This document shows positions 11,601 through 18,636 of a DNA stretch of 64,000 nt, one piece after another (the stretch's first letter is position 1; each line of letters starts with the position of its first letter). Under the pieces are notes generated by a model. It was not told the origin of the DNA. It was given only the letters and a program-made list of their open reading frames with translations, and ran no database searches. This DNA is from Arenibacter hampyeongensis (GTDB taxonomy: Bacteria > Bacteroidota > Bacteroidia > Flavobacteriales > Flavobacteriaceae), in NCBI RefSeq assembly GCF_002909255.1, contig NZ_PIOB01000002.1:310001-374000 (forward strand). The letters are read 5' to 3'. A program made the translations under genes and the position numbers.

Positions 11601-14600
11601 TATAGCAAATGGTCTAGGTAACTGGAGCGTTGATACGGAAACAACGACACCGGATAGTGGAGCTTTTGCACCAGATGTTAACGGTACCAATGAAGTAGTG
11701 GTGACCAGTATGGATGCTGCAGGGAACAGTTCTGCGGATACCTCTACCTTGGAGTTGACCATGGATACTATCGACCCTGCCGAACCAACCGTCGCAACTC
11801 AAATTACCAACGACACAACACCAGTAATTGAAGGTACTGCAGAAGCAAATTCTGGAATAACTATCATTGTAGCGGGTGCAAACTATACCACTACAACAGA
11901 TGGTTCGGGAGACTGGAGCATTGATACGGAAACAGCTACCCCAATTAGTGGAGCTTTTAATCCAAATGTGAACGGTACCAATGAAGTAGCGGTGACCAGT
12001 ACGGATCCTGCCGGGAACAGTACCGAGGATACGTCTACCTTGGAGTTGACCATAGATACCACCGATCCTGCCGAACCAACCGTCGAAACTCAAATTACAA
12101 ATGACACAACACCGGTACTCAGCGGTACGGCCGAAATTGGAAGTACCCTTACCGTAGTGGTAGCGGGTGCAACCTATACGATTACAGCGGATGGTTCCGG
12201 AGACTGGAGCGTTGATACAGAAACGGCAACACCAGTTAGTGGGGCTTTTAATCCCAATGTGAACGGTACCAATGAAGTAACGGTGACCAGTACGGATGCT
12301 GCCGGGAACAGTACTGTGGATACCTCTACCTTGGAGTTGACCATAGATACTACGGATCCTGCAGAACCAACAGTTGCAAATCAAATTACCAACGACACAA
12401 CACCGATACTCAGCGGTACGGCCGAGATTGGAAGTACCCTTACCGTAGTGGTAGCCGGTGCAACCTATACGATTACAGCGGATGGTTCCGGAGACTGGAA
12501 CATTGATACGGAAATAGCAACACCAGTTAGTGGAGCTTTTAATCCAAATGTGAATGGTACCAATGAAGTAGTAGTGACCAGTACGGATGCTGCAGGCAAT
12601 AGTACTGTAGATGCAACAACTTTAGAGTTGACCATCGATGCAACTCCACCAGCTGTACCAACAATAGTGAGTCAGATTACCAACGACACAACACCGGTAC
12701 TCAGCGGTACGGCCGAGATTGGAAGTACCCTTACCGTAGTGGTAGCCGGTGCAACCTATACGACTACGGCTGATGGTTCCGGAGACTGGAACATTGATAC
12801 GGAAATAGCAACACCAGTTAGTGGTACTTTTGCACCAAATGTGAACGGCACCAATGAAGTAGCGGTGACCAGCACGGATGCTGCTGGCAACAGTACTATG
12901 GATACCTCTACCTTGGAGTTGACCATGGATACCAACGATCCTGCCGAGCCAACAGTTGTGAGTCAAATTACCAACGACACAACACCGGTACTCAGCGGTA
13001 CGGCCGAGATTGGAAGTACCCTTACCGTAGTGGTCGCAGGTGCAACCTATACGACTACGGCTGATGGTTCCGGAGACTGGAGCATTGATACGGAATCGGC
13101 TGTTCCTGATAGTGGAACTTTTGCACCAGATGTGAACGGCACCAATGAGGTAACGGTGACCAGTACGGATGCTGCTGGCAATAGTACTGTGGACACTACT
13201 ACCTTGGAGTTGACCATGGATACCACCGATCCTGCCGAACCAACCGTCGAAACTCAAATAACCAACAACACAACACCAGTAATTGAAGGAACTGCCGAGA
13301 TTGGAAGTACCCTTACCGTAGTGGTAGCCGGTGCAACCTATACGACTACGGCTAATGGTTCCGGAGACTGGAGCGTTGATACAGAAACAACGACACCAGT
13401 TAGTGGGGCTTTTAATCCAAATGTGAACGGTACCAATGAAGTAGCGGTGACCAGTACGGATGCTGCCGGGAACAGTACTGTGGATACCTCTACCTTGGAG
13501 TTGACCATGGATACTACGGATCCTGCCGAACCTACTGTAGAATCTCAAATTACAAATGACACAACACCAGTACTCAGTGGTACGGCCGAGATTGGAAGTA
13601 CCGTAACCGTAGTGGTAGCCGGTGCAACCTATACGACTACGGCTGATGGTTCCGGAGACTGGAGCATTGATATAGAAACGGCAACACCAGTTAGTGGGGC
13701 TTTTAATCCAAATGTGAACGGTACCAATGAAGTAGCAGTGACCAGCACGGATGCTGCCGGGAACAGTTCTGTGGATACCTCTACCTTGGAGTTGACCATG
13801 GATACCACCGATCCTGCCGAACCAACCGTCGAAACTCAAATTACAAATGACACAACTCCGGTACTCAGCGGTACGGCCGAAATTGGAAGTAACCTTACCG
13901 TAGTGTTAGCGGGTGCAACCTATACGATTACAGCGGATGGTTCCGGAGACTGGACCATAGATACGGAAACGGCAACACCAGTTAGTGGAGCTTTTGCACC
14001 AGATGTGAACGGTACCAATGAGGTGGCGGTGACCAGTACGGATGCTGCAGGGAACAGTTCTGTGGATACGTCTACCTTGGAGTTGACCATAGATACTACG
14101 GATCCTGCCGAGCCAACCGTCGAAATTCAAATTACAAATGACACAACACCGATACTCAGCGGTACGGCCGAGATTGGAAGTACCCTTACCGTAGTGGTAG
14201 CCGGTGCAACCTATACGATTACAGCGGATGGTTCCGGAGACTGGAACATTGATACGGAAATAGCAACACCAGTTAGTGGAGCTTTTAATCCAAATGTGAA
14301 TGGTACCAATGAAGTAGTAGTGACCAGTACGGATGCTGCAGGCAATAGTACTGTAGATGCAACAACTTTAGAGTTGACCATCGATGCAACTCCACCAGCT
14401 GTACCAACAATAGTGAGTCAGATTACCAACGACACAACACCGGTACTCAGTGGTACGGCCGAGATTGGAAGTACCCTTACCGTAGTGGTTGCGGGTGCAA
14501 CCTATTCTACTACCGCTGATGGTTCCGGAAATTGGAGCATTGATACGGAATCGGCTGTTCCTGATAGTGGAACTTTTGCACCAAATGTGAACGGTACCAA

Positions 14601-17600
14601 TGAAGTAGCGGTGACCAGTACGGATGCTGCAGGGCACAGTACTGTAGATGTAACAACTTTAGAGTTGACCATAGACATTACAGATCCTTCCGAGCCAACA
14701 GTTGTGAGTCAGATTACGAATGACACAACACCGGTACTCAGTGGTACTGCCGAAATTGGAAGTACCCTTACCGTAGTGGTAGCGGGTGCAACCTATATTA
14801 CTACCGCCGATGGTTCCGGAGACTGGAGCATAGATACGGAAATAGCAAAACCTGATGATGGCGTCTTTGCACTAAATGTGAACGGTACCAATGAGGTAGA
14901 GGTGACCAGTACGGATGCTGCAGGCAACAGTACTGTGGATACCTCTACCTTGGAGTTGACCATAGATACTACGGATCCTGCCGAGCCAACAGTTGTGAGT
15001 CAGATTACGAATGACACAACACCGGTACTCAGCGGTACGGCCGAGATTGGAAGTACCGTAACCGTAGTGGTAGCCGGTGCAACCTATACGATTACAGCGG
15101 ATGGTTCGGGAGACTGGAATATTGATACGGAAATAGCAACACCAGTTAGTGGAGCTTTTAATCCAAATGTGAACGGTACCAATGAAGTAGCGGTGACCAG
15201 TACGGATGCTGCTGGCAATAGTACTGTGGACACTACTACCTTGGAGTTGACCTTGGATACCACCGATCCTGCCGAACCAACCGTCGAAATTCAAATTACA
15301 AATGACACAACACCGGTACTCAGTGGTACGGCCGAGATTGGAAGTACCCTTACCGTAGTGGTAGCCGGTGCAACCTATACGACTACGGCTGATGGTTCCG
15401 GAGACTGGAACATTGATACGGAAATAGCAACACCAGTTAGTGGTACTTTTGCACCAAATGTGAACGGCACCAATGAAGTAGCGGTGACCAGCACGGATGC
15501 TGCTGGCAACAGTACTATGGATACCTCTACCTTGGAGTTGACCATGGATACCAACGATCCTGCCGAGCCAACAGTTGTGAGTCAAATTACCAACGACACA
15601 ACACCGGTACTCAGCGGTACGGCCGAGATTGGAAGTACCCTTACCGTAGTGGTCGCAGGTGCAACCTATACGACTACGGCTGATGGTTCCGGAGACTGGA
15701 GCATTGATACGGAATCGGCTGTTCCTGATAGTGGAACTTTTGCACCAGATGTGAACGGCACCAATGAAGTAACGGTGACCAATACGGATGCTGCTGGGAA
15801 CAGTACTGTGGATACATCTACCTTGGAGTTGACCATAGATACCAACGATCCTGCCGAACCAACCGTCGCAATTCAAATTACAAATGACACAACACCAGTA
15901 CTCAACGGTACGGCCGAGATTGGAAGTACCGTAACCGTAGTGGTAGCCGGTGCAACCTATACGACTATGGCTAATGGTTCCGGAGACTGGAGCATTGATA
16001 CGGAAACAACGACACCAGTTAGTGGAGCTTTTGCACCAGATGTTAACGGTACCAATGAAGTAGCGGTGACCAGTACGGATGCTGCTGGGAACAGTACTGT
16101 GGATGCAACTACTTTAGAGTTGAGCATCGATACAACGCCACCAGCTGTACCAACAATTGCGAGTCAGATCACCAATGACATTACCCCAGTACTAAACGGC
16201 ACGGCCGAGACTGGTAGTACTGTAACCGTAGTTGTAGCGGGTGCAACCTATACGACTACGGCTGATGGTTCCGGAGACTGGAGCATTGATACAGAAACGG
16301 CAACACCAGTTAGTGGGGCTTTTAATCCAAATGTGAACGGTACCAATGAAGTAGCGGTGACCAGTACGGATACAGCTGGGAACAGTATGGATGACACAAC
16401 AACTTTAGAGCTGACCTTCGATACTACTGCTCCTGTTATTCCTGCTTTTACTGGCATTAGTGACGATTCTGGAGCAGATAATACAGATGGGGTCACCAAT
16501 GACAATACGCTGTCCTTCAATGGAACCGCAGAACCAAATTCTTCCGTGGAAGTGTTCGTGTTCGGTACTGGCATTGGAACCGTGACTGCCGATTCAACTG
16601 GCAACTGGCTCTTTGACTATACTGCTACCTCACTTGCCGATGGCAATTATGAAATTACCTCACAAGCAACCGATGCGGGTGGTAACACGAGTGAAATATC
16701 CAATGTACTTCAAATTGTAGTGGATACAAACTCACCAACTGTGGATAATACCGCTGCTATGGTCACAAGGCCTGTATTAACGGGACAGGGAGGGCCCAAT
16801 GAGGCCTTGGTCATCGAAATTGATACCGATGAAGATAATATTGCAGATGTTTCTTATATCGTAATTACAGATGTAAACGGTAATTGGAATCTAGATACTG
16901 GAGTTGTGACTCCGGATAACGGCACCCTTCCTACATTGGGCAACGAGGATGTTTTAAATATTTCGGTTATTGATACAGCTGGAAATACTGGTGTGGGAAC
17001 CATAACCATTTCATTGGATGATGATGGGGACGGTCTGGCCAACGAAGAAGAAACCGTTTTAGGCACCGATCCCAATAATCCTGACACTGACAACGATGGT
17101 ATAAGTGATGGCCTAGAAGTTATTGATAATACCAATCCTTTAGATGATTGCGATTCCCTTGGCGGTACTCCACAAGGCTCCAGCGATTGTGATTCTGATG
17201 GCCTTACCACCAATGAAGAAGACAACTTGGGCACAGATCCTGCAAATGAAGATACGGATGGTGATGGCATTTTGGATGGCCAGGAGGTCATAGATGGTAC
17301 GAGCCCTCTCGACGCATGTGATTCAATTGGAGGGAATCCACCGGCTGGAACGGCCTGTGACATTGCAATTGAAAGCGATTTGGTAACACCAAATTCCAAT
17401 GACGGTATATTCAAAATCAACTTTATAGAATTGTTCCCAGAAAATACAGTTGAAATTTATAATCGTTGGGGTGTAAAAGTATCTGAAATCAAGGGGTACA
17501 ACAACAATTCCAATGCCTTTAGGGGAACATCCAATGGCAGGGCCACTTTACGAGCTAATGAAGAGCTTCCCGTTGGAGTCTACTTCTACATTATTAAATA

Positions 17601-17655
17601 TGTCGCCAATGGGGACGGTAAGACCATGTCCGGTTATTTATACATCAACAGATAA
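2683..17655 (+). CDS. giant repeat-rich surface adhesin with T9SS type B sorting domain (SprB-like)
   Basis: The product has about 4990 residues. ATG 2683 is preferred; an in-frame TTG at 2617 would add 22 residues and a stop lies just upstream of it. A hydrophobic signal segment ends near residue 49 (TISAQ). Order: a Cys-rich N-terminal domain; a short Ig/cadherin-like stretch; 15 acidic thrombospondin type-3-like units (residues 515-1504) full of DxDxDG calcium-binding motifs; a mixed region with more DSDNDGI motifs and an embedded non-repeat domain (about 8150-8920 nt); 21 Ig-like units of 97 residues (2544-4580); two divergent Ig-like units; more DxDxDG repeats; and a final ~90-residue gliding-motility-type C-terminal domain (VEIYNRWGVKV, ending SGYLYINR), the type B T9SS signal. 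The protein should be exported by T9SS and displayed on the surface, stiffened by calcium. The adjacent PorP/SprF gene supports this. It could act in gliding, adhesion or biofilm formation. Confidence 0.9.
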   Translation: MKFIPTSLVRKLKNATIADFNNLFTLPNYRFLVLLVIYSFIGLQTISAQGPTCPKAEILCTPNAAFPARTSGPNFGAVPSCAGNQAVNNCTSCTVNSTANSAFYTLTIVKSGNLYLTLSNSGLRDVDFAIWGPYTSPDAVANCSGGNFPPGNPFDCSYSGGATEQIDIPNVKRGESYILLIANYSGRSTNITLVPNNINGTNTAGMGGPLAFSESQPQEILINSAPANLQTNPPIGNPNLSNVNFSGSGITNSSTGTFDPAIAGLGSHAITVTGDSWGCPVTTTIDILVEEDTDGDGIYNSTDTDDDNDGVLDGSDNAPLNPSSCRDVDGDGCDDCSATAANDFTPGANFNTANDGLDSDNDGICNDRDPDDDNDGNPDGSDPNPLVATAVDDFSTMIQGVLGNVNIVSNDDFSPGLNTTLTRVGGTASGIVGLDNISGELAYTATAGETGTTVTIIYRICNTAVSPSVCSDATVNILIDIDTDGDGDLNSVDSDDDNDGVADGSDAAPLDPSICQDVDSDGCDDCSATSNTDFTAGNNIDPANDGTDTDGDGICDDGDTDNDNDGVLDGDDTDPLDPSICQDLDGDGCDDCSATSNTDFTAGNNFDPANDGTDTDGDGICDASDTDDDNDGVLDGVDTAPFDPSICQDLDSDGCDDCSATSNTDFTAGNNFDPANDGTDTDGDGICDDGDTDNDNDGVLDGDDSDPLDPSICQDLDGDGCDDCSATSNTDFTAGNNFDPANDGTDTDGDGICDASDTDDDNDGVADGSDAAPLDPSICQDVDADGCDDCSATSNTDFTAGNNFDPANDGTDTDGDGICDSSDSDDDNDGVADGSDAAPLDPSICQDVDGDGCDDCSATSNTDFTAGNNFDPANDGTDTDGDGICDSSDTDDDNDGVADGSDAAPLDPSICQDVDSDGCDDCSATSNTDFTAGNNFDPANDGTDTDGDGICDASDTDDDNDGVLDGVDTAPLDPSICQDLDGDGCDDCSATSNTDFTTGNNFDPANDGTDTDGDGICDASDSDDDNDGVADGSDAAPLDPSICQDLDGDGCDDCSATSNTDFTTGNNFDPANDGTDTDGDGICDASDSDDDNDGVADGSDAAPLDPSICQDVDSDGCDDCSATSNTDFTAGNNFDPANDGTDTDGDGICDASDTDDDNDGVADGSDTAPLDPSICQDLDSDGCDDCSATSNTDFTAGNNFDPANDGTDTDGDGICDDGDTDNDNDGVLDGDDTDPLDPSICQDLDADGCDDCSATSNTDFTAGNNFDPANDGTDTDGDGICDASDTDDDNDGVADESDAAPLDPSICQDVDGDGCDDCSATSNIDFTAGNNFDPANDGTDTDGDGICDDSDTDNDNDGVLDGDDTDPLDPSICQDVDGDGCDDCSATSNTDFTAGNNFDPANDGTDTDGDGICDASDTDDDNDGVLDGDDTDPLDPSICQDLDADGCDDCSATSNTDFAAGNNFDPANDGTDTDGDGLCNSTDEDDDNDGITDTVEGSTDFDNDGIPNHEDLDSDNDGIPDVVETGNGSFDIDGNGSIDAAESSVGTNGIPDVIEAGSVDGAGVTAVPVNSDNLGGANYLDIDSDNDGIKDLVESQTDDELVQASGNDSDNDGIDDVFDIDNGGNFTNVLENYDSDAHPDYLDLDSDADGIVDNIEWQSTSGYLRPSADTDGNGLADNYETAPGSGQSIYQPINFGGLSNPDFRDDNSDNDLYSDLIEAYDLDGDNISEITPSGNDIDNDGLDDAFDLSISPTNGIADVNGATNNNQDVTLFPNDQNPATSEVDFRETIGFSDAVDTDGDGINNDIDIDDDNDGILDYVGSLGFKPTDTQGDDCGIPPGSFVGGTYVTGTGSGPGTINAEYRFSSVVTSSLGVLDAIVVISAMNNATLNSIDDTSTGNNDAWQPSFDVGSVASVAGETGSITFNVILVAAGTSFQVTLIRFGGVIYDIDGANTKESVTLARPGLYAVDNNSLLSVTENLAAGTTSFDGPAQTWPGVNLGPKLAVYFNYYDTADLTITFSGELQSGFTSNDYLGSVLFQTCDINGLFDPSNTTSSTNTAGSPAGVASGPGSFPIFTVNDGIDSDEDGISDALDIDADNDGIPDNVEYQTTLSYIAPGTLDTDNDGLLDAYEGSGNEGLTFIDTDSDGIPDYVDLDSDNDGISDTKEAGFALATNNTDFDQDGLLNAYDNVDTTGGLFDSNDDQDNGTSDLPNIAISSTPEVDFREVGVDDNDLDGIPDSVDLDDDNDGILDTLETSGGIDPSVDTDADGILNYRDLDFGVDANSDGIVDIFDTDSDGVPNHFDLDADNDGIYDVVESGGGQLFSIGRLNGAVGTDGIPNSVQAGGQQNSGTVNYTLLDSETSADGIADYLELDADGDLCPDVVEAGYTDLDTDGILGDAPTIVDVNGLVTGANVSDGYTTPNNADSASNSQYDFQQPGVAPTIATGTEQPQDILTNGSAPETFSVTATGTSLAYQWQVDDQQGSGFIDIDAANTSDIYTGSNTSALTLTAVTSTESGYEFRVIITETSFLCSPINSNNALLTVDVTPPAIPTVETLITNDTTPVLSGTAEIGSTVTVVVAGATYTTTADGSGDWSIDTETATPVSGAFNPNVNGTNEVTVTSTDAAGNSTVDTSSMELTIDTTDPAEPTVVSQTTNDTTPVLSGTAEIGSSLTVVVAGATYITTADGSGDWSIDTESAVPDSGTFNPNVNGTNEVTATSTDAAGNSTVDTSTLELTIDTTDPAEPTVVSQITNDTTPVLSGTAEIGSILTVVVAGATYTTTADGSGDWSIDTETATPDSGTFAPNVNGTNEVAVTSTDAAGNSSVDTSTLELTMDTNDPAEPTVVSQITNDTTPVLSGTAEIGSTLTVVVAGATYTTTADSSGDWSVDTETATPDSGAFNPNVNGTNEVTVTSTDAAGNSTVDTSTLELTIDTTDPAEPTVVSQTTNDTTPVLSGTAEIGSTVTVVVAGATYTTIANGLGNWSVDTETTTPDSGAFAPDVNGTNEVVVTSMDAAGNSSADTSTLELTMDTIDPAEPTVATQITNDTTPVIEGTAEANSGITIIVAGANYTTTTDGSGDWSIDTETATPISGAFNPNVNGTNEVAVTSTDPAGNSTEDTSTLELTIDTTDPAEPTVETQITNDTTPVLSGTAEIGSTLTVVVAGATYTITADGSGDWSVDTETATPVSGAFNPNVNGTNEVTVTSTDAAGNSTVDTSTLELTIDTTDPAEPTVANQITNDTTPILSGTAEIGSTLTVVVAGATYTITADGSGDWNIDTEIATPVSGAFNPNVNGTNEVVVTSTDAAGNSTVDATTLELTIDATPPAVPTIVSQITNDTTPVLSGTAEIGSTLTVVVAGATYTTTADGSGDWNIDTEIATPVSGTFAPNVNGTNEVAVTSTDAAGNSTMDTSTLELTMDTNDPAEPTVVSQITNDTTPVLSGTAEIGSTLTVVVAGATYTTTADGSGDWSIDTESAVPDSGTFAPDVNGTNEVTVTSTDAAGNSTVDTTTLELTMDTTDPAEPTVETQITNNTTPVIEGTAEIGSTLTVVVAGATYTTTANGSGDWSVDTETTTPVSGAFNPNVNGTNEVAVTSTDAAGNSTVDTSTLELTMDTTDPAEPTVESQITNDTTPVLSGTAEIGSTVTVVVAGATYTTTADGSGDWSIDIETATPVSGAFNPNVNGTNEVAVTSTDAAGNSSVDTSTLELTMDTTDPAEPTVETQITNDTTPVLSGTAEIGSNLTVVLAGATYTITADGSGDWTIDTETATPVSGAFAPDVNGTNEVAVTSTDAAGNSSVDTSTLELTIDTTDPAEPTVEIQITNDTTPILSGTAEIGSTLTVVVAGATYTITADGSGDWNIDTEIATPVSGAFNPNVNGTNEVVVTSTDAAGNSTVDATTLELTIDATPPAVPTIVSQITNDTTPVLSGTAEIGSTLTVVVAGATYSTTADGSGNWSIDTESAVPDSGTFAPNVNGTNEVAVTSTDAAGHSTVDVTTLELTIDITDPSEPTVVSQITNDTTPVLSGTAEIGSTLTVVVAGATYITTADGSGDWSIDTEIAKPDDGVFALNVNGTNEVEVTSTDAAGNSTVDTSTLELTIDTTDPAEPTVVSQITNDTTPVLSGTAEIGSTVTVVVAGATYTITADGSGDWNIDTEIATPVSGAFNPNVNGTNEVAVTSTDAAGNSTVDTTTLELTLDTTDPAEPTVEIQITNDTTPVLSGTAEIGSTLTVVVAGATYTTTADGSGDWNIDTEIATPVSGTFAPNVNGTNEVAVTSTDAAGNSTMDTSTLELTMDTNDPAEPTVVSQITNDTTPVLSGTAEIGSTLTVVVAGATYTTTADGSGDWSIDTESAVPDSGTFAPDVNGTNEVTVTNTDAAGNSTVDTSTLELTIDTNDPAEPTVAIQITNDTTPVLNGTAEIGSTVTVVVAGATYTTMANGSGDWSIDTETTTPVSGAFAPDVNGTNEVAVTSTDAAGNSTVDATTLELSIDTTPPAVPTIASQITNDITPVLNGTAETGSTVTVVVAGATYTTTADGSGDWSIDTETATPVSGAFNPNVNGTNEVAVTSTDTAGNSMDDTTTLELTFDTTAPVIPAFTGISDDSGADNTDGVTNDNTLSFNGTAEPNSSVEVFVFGTGIGTVTADSTGNWLFDYTATSLADGNYEITSQATDAGGNTSEISNVLQIVVDTNSPTVDNTAAMVTRPVLTGQGGPNEALVIEIDTDEDNIADVSYIVITDVNGNWNLDTGVVTPDNGTLPTLGNEDVLNISVIDTAGNTGVGTITISLDDDGDGLANEEETVLGTDPNNPDTDNDGISDGLEVIDNTNPLDDCDSLGGTPQGSSDCDSDGLTTNEEDNLGTDPANEDTDGDGILDGQEVIDGTSPLDACDSIGGNPPAGTACDIAIESDLVTPNSNDGIFKINFIELFPENTVEIYNRWGVKVSEIKGYNNNSNAFRGTSNGRATLRANEELPVGVYFYIIKYVANGDGKTMSGYLYINR
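4225..7194 (+). repeat. tandem array of 15 x 198-bp (66-residue) thrombospondin type-3-like units
   Basis: Fifteen units begin at CQD codons spaced exactly 198 bp apart from 4225 to 6997, with no indels. The last unit diverges in its second half. Each unit carries two conserved Cys pairs and several DxDxDG loops. Units differ mostly in a small set of interchangeable segments (VADGSDAAPLDPSI versus VLDGDDTDPLDPSI; DSDG, DGDG or DADG), suggesting recombination between units rather than slow divergence. Because DNA identity is high, copy number could vary between strains and short-read assemblies would collapse the array. Confidence 0.95.
10312..16422 (+). repeat. tandem array of 21 x 291-bp (97-residue) Ig-like units
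   Basis: The ACTCAGCGGT landmark recurs at 10371, 10662 and so on to 16191 in exact multiples of 291 bp, giving 21 units with no length change. Each unit has the order TDPAEPTV, ITNDTTPVLSGTAEIGS, TVVVAGATY, DGSGDW, NGTNEV and STDAAGNS, the pattern of bacterial Ig-like domains in large adhesins. Long stretches are copied within the array: 12394-12704 reads identical to 14140-14450, and 12706-13148 to 15325-15767. This indicates segmental duplication or gene conversion over several units. Confidence 0.95.
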
Positions 17656-17691
17656 ACTGCAAATTCATTATAATAAAATATTAAAGAGACC

Positions 17692-18627
17692 ATGAAAAAA
17701 TTAATTTTAACAATTGTACTTACTATAGGCTTTGTGGTAGCAGCCACCGCCCAGCAGGATGCCCAATATACGCAGTACATGTACAATACCATAGGTATCA
17801 ACCCTGCCTATGCCGGTTCACGTGGAGTGTTGAGCATTGCCGCCTTACACCGTTCCCAATGGGTGGGCCTCGATGGAGCCCCCAATACCCAGACACTAAA
17901 CCTGCATACCCCTATAACACAAAGGGTTGGATTAGGGTTTTCCATCGTAAATGATGAAATTGGCAATGGCACAAATCAAGATACTTATTTTGATGCTGCC
18001 TTCTCGTATACCATACCGCTATCTGAATCGGAGAGACTATCATTTGGGCTAAAGGCCGGTGGACATCTTCTTAATTTGGATTTCAATAAGCTTAGAAATT
18101 ACAATGGGGAGGAAGTGTCCGGAACCAATGGAATAGATAAACGTTTCTCTCCCAATTTTGGAGCCGGAATCTATTATCATACAGACCGTTTCTATGCTGG
18201 ACTTTCTGTACCCAATTTCCTGGAGACCGAACATTTCGATGGTTCCGGAGAAAATAGCTCCTATTTGGCCAAGGAGCGCATGAACTGGTACCTGATAGTA
18301 GGGAATATATTTGATTTGAATCCCAATCTAAAATTAAAGCCAGCCGCTCTTTTAAAGGTAGTTACCGGTGCACCCCTTCAAATAGACCTATCCGCCACAT
18401 TCCTTTTGAACGAAAAATTTTCTCTCGGTGCCGCTTATCGTTGGGATGCCGCACTAAGTGTTTTATTTGGTTTTCAAATGAACGATAAGATCATGTTAGG
18501 GCTCGCTTATGATAAGGAGACAACAGAATTGGGCGCTACACAGTTCAACGATGGGTCCTTCGAGATATTTCTCCGATACGAGTTTCTCACAAGGCATAGA
18601 AGAGTAGTGGCGCCAAGATTCTTTTAA
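17692..18627 (+). CDS. PorP/SprF family type IX secretion system membrane protein
   Basis: The product has 311 residues. A signal peptide (residues 1-20, ending ATAQQ) is followed by the PorP/SprF start DAQYTQYMYNTIGINPAYAGSRG, a region highly conserved in this family, and then a beta-strand-rich outer-membrane barrel. In Flavobacterium johnsoniae, SprF is needed for surface delivery of the type B substrate SprB, and genes for type B substrates often sit next to their own SprF-like protein. Here the gene starts 36 bp after the adhesin stop and is followed 9 bp later by the OmpA-family gene, so the three likely form one operon. It is the probable dedicated export or attachment partner of the adhesin. 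Confidence 0.92.
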   Translation: MKKLILTIVLTIGFVVAATAQQDAQYTQYMYNTIGINPAYAGSRGVLSIAALHRSQWVGLDGAPNTQTLNLHTPITQRVGLGFSIVNDEIGNGTNQDTYFDAAFSYTIPLSESERLSFGLKAGGHLLNLDFNKLRNYNGEEVSGTNGIDKRFSPNFGAGIYYHTDRFYAGLSVPNFLETEHFDGSGENSSYLAKERMNWYLIVGNIFDLNPNLKLKPAALLKVVTGAPLQIDLSATFLLNEKFSLGAAYRWDAALSVLFGFQMNDKIMLGLAYDKETTELGATQFNDGSFEIFLRYEFLTRHRRVVAPRFF

Positions 18628-18636
18628 AATAAAAAA

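Noticed and set aside
10345-15876. Long minus-strand open frames through the Ig-like array (up to 405 codons)
   Set aside because: They are repeats of the same antisense translation, explained by the coding array on the plus strand.
4225-16422. Could the arrays be CRISPR or a minisatellite rather than coding?
   Set aside because: Units are 198 and 291 bp, stay in one reading frame for over 2000 residues with no stop, and lack spacers.
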